Assembly: GCA_026874595.1 (NCBI GenBank)
Contig: CM049310.1
Location: 46,603,058-46,667,057 of the forward strand
From: Sipunculus nudus
Taxonomy: Eukaryota > Annelida > Sipuncula > Golfingiida > Sipunculidae
Reading direction: 5' to 3'
DNA: 64,000 nucleotides
Part shown: positions 24,600 through 64,000 of the stretch, piece by piece
How the letters are laid out: each line of letters starts with the position of its first letter
Position numbering within the stretch: the first letter of the stretch is position 1
Notes under the pieces: model-generated
The model's database searches: none
Seen by the model: the letters and a program-made list of their open reading frames with translations, nothing else
Told to the model about the DNA's origin: nothing
Translations under genes and position numbers: made by a program

Positions 24600-26053
24600 C
24601 CAAAGTCTGACAGGGTCTCATAAAAAAAACATTAATAAAAGCTACAATTTTTGGCAAATTTCTTTCAGCTTTCTAAACTAAAAAGCTGAAATCCTTATGT
24701 GTGCATGATATGAAAATTATATCAACAGTGCTCACGGGAAACAAACATGCCATGGTCACAGTTGGGCAAAATTTAAGGTACTAATTTTATATTTATACTA
24801 ATAACTTATAAAATTTGAAAAATTCAGAACTAATTTTGGGTATTCAATTGAATCTTGATTAAATAATGTTACATCCCTGACAAAAAATCTCTAGCTTCAG
24901 CAATGCCCTTGTTAAGGGAGTAAATATATTTCTTGATTTTTTACAAAGTGCATTATGTTTGGCCCATAACTTAAAAAAAATACACAATACTGACATCATT
25001 TCTGGCATGTGCATAGTGAATGTATAGAAAAATATGTATATTATATATGATCAAAGTCAGATCAGTGGTTATGATATTAGGCAGTCTTAAAGTGTAACAT
25101 GTGGTTTTTAATGGAAAAATGAAGTTTTTCATTGATATCTCGAAGGAATTAAGTCCTAGTGACCAAATTCTTGGCATGGTAGGGGATTTTGGAGAAATCT
25201 AACTGTATGCCAAATTTAAGGAACTTAGAGCTGAAGCTCGGGAGCTGAGCTCTAGCAAACTGCATAACACTAGCAATATGTGACATGGTGCTTGAAAACT
25301 TGAATAAAATCTACAGTTTTTGATCAACTGGTTTCAAATTTTTGGTGTTAACAGTTGAAATGCTAACAAAAACATGCTGTGAAAATTAAATCCACAGCAG
25401 TTACAGCAAAAAAACGTGCCATGGTCAAAGTTGGGCAAAATTTAAGGTACCAATTTTTTATTTTTGCTAATATTTTTAAAAATTTAAAAGATTTTGATCT
25501 AATTTTGGGTATACAATTTAATTTTGATTAATAAAAGTAATATTAATGGAAAAAAAGTGCTTAGCTTTAACAAGTTTTGTGTTAAGTGATAAAATTTCTT
25601 TCCTGATTATTTACAAAATGCATTATGTTTGGGCCCATAACTTTTTTAAATTAAATAATACAGACCTAATTTCTGGCATGTACATAGGAATTATATAGAG
25701 GATTATTTATAGGAAATATGAGGAAAAACAGATGAGTGGTTTTGATATTAGGCAGTCCTAAAGTGTGAAAATAGGTTTTTAATAAAAAATTGAGGTTTTT
25801 CCTTAATTTCTCAAAGGAATGAAGTCGCAAAGACCCAGTTTTCGGCTTGGTAGGAGATCTTGGGGACATCTAACATTATGCTGAATTTTGGATTCCTAGG
25901 TCTTACGGTTTCAAAACGTGCCACATCTACGGACGGACGGACGGACGGACGGACGGACGGACGGACGGACGGACGGACGGACGGACAGACGGACGGACGA
26001 CGGACAATGGACCACGACTATAGCTCAGATGACTTATAGTCAGCTGAGCTAAA
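24600..26053. mobile_element. GGAC-tailed repeat element with terminal hairpin
   Basis: The body is two diverged units about 660 bp apart: GCCATGGTCACAGTTGGGCA at about 24750 and GCCATGGTCAAAGTTGGGCA at about 25415, both followed by AAATTTAAGGTAC. Next come a (GGAC)n tract (25930-26000) and a terminal hairpin: TAGCTCA (26021-26027) pairs with TGAGCTA (26045-26051), enclosing TGACT/AGTCA. The sequence ends in AGCTAAAAA. I recall this tail type from mollusc genomes. The left border is approximate. Short minus-strand ORFs here are not genes. Confidence 0.6.
25930..26000. repeat. (GGAC)n tetranucleotide tract
   Basis: About 17 GGAC units occur with one GGACAGAC variant, at the junction between element body and terminal hairpin. 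Confidence 0.93.
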
Positions 26054-27681
26054 AATGGTAACTTTTATTGTAAATGGGGTGCACATTTAGAAGTACCTCA
26101 ACCATCATGGCATACCCTCAGATACAAGCATGAGTTACATTTGCTGATTTACCTCATTATATCTCAATTGAAACACAGACCCAAACTTATGTATTATTTC
26201 CAACCTTGAATGGAATTTAAATAATTTTCCAGTAAATAACCCTAAACCATCTGGAAGAAGAGAAAGGCACTTTTTTTATCTTAAAAAGCTGGTTTTCTTA
26301 GATATTTTCCATGGAAGACCTGGCTCAGCTAATGTGGAAGTTTTATGACACAATAATTGTGATGTCATCATGATGACAATATAATTTTGATGTTTCCATT
26401 GATGACATGGGTAATGAAAACCACAGAATCCATAAACATTTAAAAGCATTGTCCAACAGAGGTCTCTGTCCAGTTTTTGGTGTAAAAGCGCAATTTTTTT
26501 CCTGTGTTGGTTTGTACTGCTCTAATTTAATTGATCATAAACTGCTCAAGTTAATCATGAGCTACATATCTGGCTAGTTTGTGACAAAACTGTTCAGTCC
26601 TAAAAGTCTCTTTGTTCTTGAGTCTATGTTAAAATTCTGCAAACTTTTTGTAGAAAATTTTTTATTTTTACAGAGGTGGCAGTGGTGTAGTTTAGAGACC
26701 TCTGGTGGACATCTCATACAATATTAAAAAAAAACATGGCCAAAGTAACAACACGCATCTTCTTCATTATCAACTGTGATAAAGTACAACAGGTATTACA
26801 AAGAAAAAATTCTAAAATAATTATCAATTTGTTTTATTTCAAATTTCATAAAATTCAAACTAAAATGCTGATAAGCACACCAAATTTACTTGTATAAAAG
26901 TGAACTTGACAGTTTCCACACATCCATGACTAAAGAGCCATCTGGTGGAGGTCTCTGCTCATTAATTTTAAGTGTCTTTACGGTAACCTCACATTCTTCA
27001 TATACCAGATGTGTCGACATTATAAATAAGATTAAGCTTTTACAGTAGCAGTGATGTACACAAGTGTAAGCATCTGACAGAACATCAACAATATTTGGCA
27101 GACAGTCTCATTATGTATGCAAACAATGTTCTATAGAGACACACAACCGGTGAGAGTGACTTTATTTTCCTGACACCATGTGAAAAACATAACAAACAAT
27201 TAACAACAGTTCTTTTTATAATTTGTAACACACCGTGAAGAGAAATCGCTTCTGGTGAAAAAGTCTAGTATCTTAACAAAACAACTTGTTTCCTTGCAGG
27301 GCTCCCACATGGCTCCTGTAGAAATATAGGAATTTTATAGGAGTAATTGTGACAAAAATATAAAGGGCTTTATAGAAATTTTCAGACAGAAATATTGGAA
27401 AAATATATTAATTTTCACTTCATGCTTCAGGTTAACTTGGTTACTGACCATGACCATGAGTTCTCTAAGTAGCATCAACAGGCCTGTTTAATTAGTTTAG
27501 ACATCTGTACATATATGACTAAACTATAATCATGCATAATTCTACATACAAGCTGAAAGTTTAAATAATAAAGGTCTATCTGACAATGACGAGTTATATA
27601 GTAAACATGTTACTGCAGTGAAAAATATGGGAAACTAGAAATTTGCACTAAATTGTAAAAATGCAGAATTTTTTTTTAGAA
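26054..27681. other. Intergenic stretch with scattered CTGGTGGAGGTCTCTG-like words
   Basis: No exon is recognised. Related short words occur three times: ACAGAGGTCTCTGTCC (about 26457), AGAGACCTCTGGTGGAC (about 26695) and CATCTGGTGGAGGTCTCTGC (about 26940). They look like decayed pieces of one repeat. Confidence 0.4.
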
Positions 27682-27870
27682 ATTCCTGGATCCAGATGGT
27701 CAGTTGGATCACCCTCAAAATTTAATCAATTGTTTCATGGATCACTGCCGAGCTATCCTGAAAATTCCATCACAATCTTTTAACAACTTTATGAGTAATG
27801 TTGCTAACACACAGACAGGCAAACAAACCAACGCCACCAAAAACTGAACCCCTGCCACTTGGCGGAGGTA
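27682..27870 (+). repeat. Interspersed repeat with GGCGGAGGT tail
   Basis: The order of phrases GGATCCAGATGGTCAG, CCTCAAAATTTAATC, AACACACAGACAGGCAAACA, CCAACGCCACC and CTTGGCGGAGGTA follows a repeat I know from many marine animals, where the tail reads CCTTGGCGGAGGT. The identification is from memory of the phrase order; the class is not assigned. Confidence 0.55.
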
Positions 27871-28757
27871 TTTACAGCAGAACATGGTATGAAATATGGA
27901 AAATATAGGAAATTATAGGAACTTTTTTTTCATAGGAAAATATAGGTGGTATTGGAGTGAGCCGAAGCCCTGCACTTGTCTGTCAGTGTGTGTGTGTTTC
28001 TAATTGTGGTATGTCACACTACAATAATGCACATGAATGTTATATGTTGGTAAGCAAATATTGGCTGAATAAACATCTTCTTTCCAAGCATGGAAGCAAA
28101 GCTTGCCTCGGGCATCACCACCACCCATCATATATTGGAAGAGATGTTGAATGTACACCTGCCTGGAGCAGCCTGTCTTTATACAGGGCCCCATGGAAGA
28201 AGGGAGCATGCATCTAATATCACAGTTATAAAATGCCACTTTAAAACATTAAATATGTATCTCTGCTCCACTCTGTATCTTCCTTCTTGTTCACACACAA
28301 GCAGTTTCTTCAAAATGGACAGAGCAATCATACCAGTGCGGCAGATGGTCACACAATTAACCCATTACTATGGGGTTTAGTGTAGTCATGTTTCAGGGTG
28401 ATATTTGAATGAAGTTATTATACTAAGTGCTTAATAACTGCCCATTGGCAAGTTTCTACAAGAACAAATGACTTAGCATTGCTGCCATTTCTGCCTTTCA
28501 ATCAAATACCATCTTGCAGCTCATTTGTCATATTATTTCTCTTGGTTTTTACAGGGAATATTGCAGTTCACAAGATGATGTATTAGCTCAGAAGGATAAC
28601 AAAGCTCTGCAACAATTGTTTTTGTGTTGATAGAGTAGAACAACATATAACATGTCACATAAAAGAAATGTATGTTCCAGAGTGCATGTGTGTGTACATA
28701 TATACAGCTAAAAAGAGAGACGTGCTGCCATGGTATGACCAGGCATAATCCTGCTGG
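27871..28757 (-). other. Probable 3' region of EEIG1
   Basis: Downstream of the EEIG1 stop codon. The 3' untranslated region must start at 28757, but I find no clear poly(A) signal in the minus orientation here. Small ORFs on both strands (27957-28380) have no recognisable similarity. Confidence 0.4.
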
Positions 28758-62259
<33,502 letters not shown>

Positions 62260-62670
62260 ATGCTGATTTTAGAAGAAGAAAATTCATTGAGTGGGATATT
62301 CGAAGGAAATGACAGAAAGTTGAGGTATCTGGATTTTCGGAAAAATGTTCCGAATTATTATCGTCCATCCAAAATGCCGGGTTGCATTCAGTGCTGCGTA
62401 GAAGGTCGTGGCCTCGCTCTCGGTGAAAAGGTCAGCTGTGACCGAGCTGGCGAAAATAGAGGAAATGGAAGCAGGGTCGGGCCCGTCAATTCAGCAATGC
62501 AGTCTAAATCAGGTGTTATATCAAGGAACCGTTTGTCAATGGAAGAAGAAGAGAGGCTCACACGGTTGTTTAATATACTTGATGTGAACAAAGATGGCCG
62601 GATTGATGTCAATGACCTTGTTCAAGCTCTTGACAGGTTGGAGGTACCACAAATCCCAGGACAGGCACAA
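62260..62670 (+). CDS. SLC25A25-like: EF-hand mitochondrial carrier (SCaMC type, ATP-Mg/phosphate), first coding exon
   Basis: ATG at 62260 is the first Met after an in-frame TAA (62242-62244). The frame runs 137 codons to a donor CACAA/GTGAGC at 62671, phase 0. Residues 97-137 (EERLTRLFNILDVNKDGRID, then VNDLVQALDRL) match the first EF-hand of SCaMC proteins; the loop is residues 108-119, D-x-N-x-D-G-x-x-D-x-x-D, with Asp rather than Glu at position 12. In the family this calcium-sensing N-terminus faces the intermembrane space and controls exchange of ATP-Mg for phosphate across the inner membrane. Residues 1-96 are a low-complexity leader with PGCIQCCVEGRG; Met39 (62374) is an alternative start. 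Other EF-hands and the carrier domain lie beyond the window. The paralogue (SLC25A23, A24 or A25) cannot be decided. Confidence 0.8.
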
Positions 62671-62893
62671 GTGAGCAATACCTACTGTAGTAACTAGTAT
62701 AATAGTTAATACCATTCCCGATGTTCATAATGAAATATTTTCTAAGTTAGTTCGGTCAAAGCTTTTGGACAAAGATAATGTTGAATGGGTTTCGTATTTA
62801 TTGCTGGATGTGTATTATTTTACTCAGAAAAAATAATAAGATAAAGAATTTCAACTAGAATGAGGGAGAGGAATATATTTCACATGAATACAG

Positions 62894-63020
62894 GACATTT
62901 CGGTCCCATGCCATTTCGGTCCCGGGGCCGATTGAGGTTTGCCAATTGCCGTTTCGGTCCCGCGTGGTTGCCGTTTCGGTCCCGCCCATATATCACGTCT
63001 GCCAAATCGGTCCCGCTTCG
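62894..63020. repeat. Five TTTCGGTCCC words in 125 bp
   Basis: TTCGGTCCC appears at about 62898 and 62914, TTTCGGTCCCG at about 62952 and 62973, and AATCGGTCCCG at about 63006. Spacings are 16-38 bp and the sequence between is not repeated apart from GGTTGCCG/AATTGCCG. It looks like part of an interspersed repeat. ORFs on both strands are by-products. Confidence 0.75.
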
Positions 63021-63526
63021 TGAAGACGAAAGAGATGTTACATGCACAAGTGATAGCCATGCAGACCAGCACAAATTTACCTATAAAATTCTGTTTTTAT
63101 CAACATGCTCACGGGATTAATTATTTTAATGTTTAATTATTCACTTGAAATAATAACTATACTCTGTTAACTTTTTGTTAGAGAATTATTTGTTTTCACA
63201 GCTGTTGACATTGATTATTCCATTTCATTAAATATACTTTTATTCATTTGACAGAAAATCTTTTTCTCTAGGATCGTGACATCATATCCTTGAGAATAAA
63301 CAACTTTGAGACTGGTTCACGTTCATTTGATCAAAGTGCTTTTGATTTATTATTATAAAATATGTGTACCATCACCGTGTTTAGAAGTGGGTCAAAGGGG
63401 TGGGCCAGGGGTGAATTTGTCTGTATAAGAATGAAAAACTATAACAGTCATTTATACCCAAAATACCAAGGAATTTTTTTAAAAATTTATTTGAACAAGT
63501 GTACTTGATTACATTAATGTATATCA

Positions 63527-63527
63527 T

Positions 63528-63580
<53 letters not shown>
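63527..63580. repeat. TA microsatellite
   Basis: About 54 bp of alternating T and A with one AA interruption. Confidence 0.93.
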
Positions 63581-63583
<3 letters not shown>

Positions 63584-64000
63584 CAGGGATGTACTCAGAA
63601 TAATTTGAGTGCCGGGCGGGCGGGCCGTGCACGTGAAATGGGGGGGCACGGGATATTTAAAGTTAAACTTTCATTTTTTATAGATGTGATTCGTGATATT
63701 TCAGCTGCATGAATAAATCATTAGTAATACTAAAAAGTATTATTAATTTCCAATATGCCGACAGCAATGCCGCCACTGAGAGCAAATTTGATTGTAAAAG
63801 TTAAAACACCGTGGTGAACTCATCTGTCAGTTCAGATTCTGTCACTCAGTCAGGATTTGTTGAATACTTCCATATAATATGGGTATAAGAAAGGACCGTA
63901 TTGTTTTTTGCACTTAAAACCTGATACCAAACATTATATTCCACTTTTCTACGGCAGTTTGGCCTCATTAGGAACTGTGACCTTACAAATGTATTCGAAT

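Larger units (their letters stand above)
62671..64000 (+). other. Intron 1 of the SCaMC-type gene (incomplete)
   Basis: No second exon is found before the window ends. The intron holds a cluster of TTTCGGTCCC words (62894-63020), a TA microsatellite (63527-63580) and a G/C-rich repeat fragment, GCCGGGCGGGCGGGCCGTGC, at 63611. Confidence 0.6.

Noticed and set aside
63240-63330. Second exon of the SCaMC-type gene after the acceptor-like TTTTTCTCTAG
   Set aside because: The sequence after the AG does not encode the expected second EF-hand region in any frame.

Overview
The window is animal nuclear DNA: AT-rich, gene-poor and crowded with repeats, with short exons separated by large GT..AG introns. 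The gene set (a mannose-6-phosphate-receptor-like protein, EEIG1/FAM102 and an EF-hand mitochondrial carrier) is general metazoan. The repeats (tandem-cored elements rich in TGACCT motifs, GGAC-tailed elements ending in AGCTAAAA, and the GGCGGAGGT repeat) are of kinds I associate with marine molluscs. A bivalve is my best guess, but that is inference from memory.

Layout. (1) 290-1060, plus strand: the last two visible coding exons of a single-pass cation-dependent mannose-6-phosphate-receptor-like gene whose start lies outside the window. (2) 1061 to about 28700: intergenic, mostly repeats. It holds a TA-flanked MITE (1245-1675), a 52-bp tandem repeat (2850-3058), a 40-bp minisatellite (6790-9230), a composite element bounded by 12-bp inverted repeats (9292-14066) with nested 289-bp and 178-bp arrays, a tandem-cored element (16618-20687), a hAT-type element with target duplication (22999-23847), a GGAC-tailed element (24600-26053) and a widespread GGCGGAGGT-tailed repeat (27682-27870). 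(3) 28758-61690, minus strand: a complete eight-exon EEIG1/FAM102 gene encoding 359 residues. All exon phases join cleanly. Its introns hold a second copy of the tandem-cored element (31191-33203), a perfect 20-bp hairpin (29725-29767), a decayed hAT (42023-43299), a long foldback (45525-46145), a tRNA-like SINE (50535-50625) and a hAT with perfect 8-bp target duplications and a BED zinc-finger fragment (60276-61117). (4) 61691-62259: a 569-bp region between divergent start codons, with CCAAT, ETS-like and CRE-like sites. (5) 62260-62670, plus strand: the first coding exon, with one EF-hand, of a SCaMC-type ATP-Mg/phosphate carrier; the rest lies beyond the window.

The three genes are not an operon. 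Only EEIG1 and the carrier appear linked, by sharing the divergent promoter. The clearest structural novelty is that several unrelated repeat families share one design, internal tandem units of 178-289 bp (one about 660 bp) between distinct ends, and that one of them is present twice with different unit numbers. No complete transposase, rRNA, functional tRNA or CRISPR array was seen.
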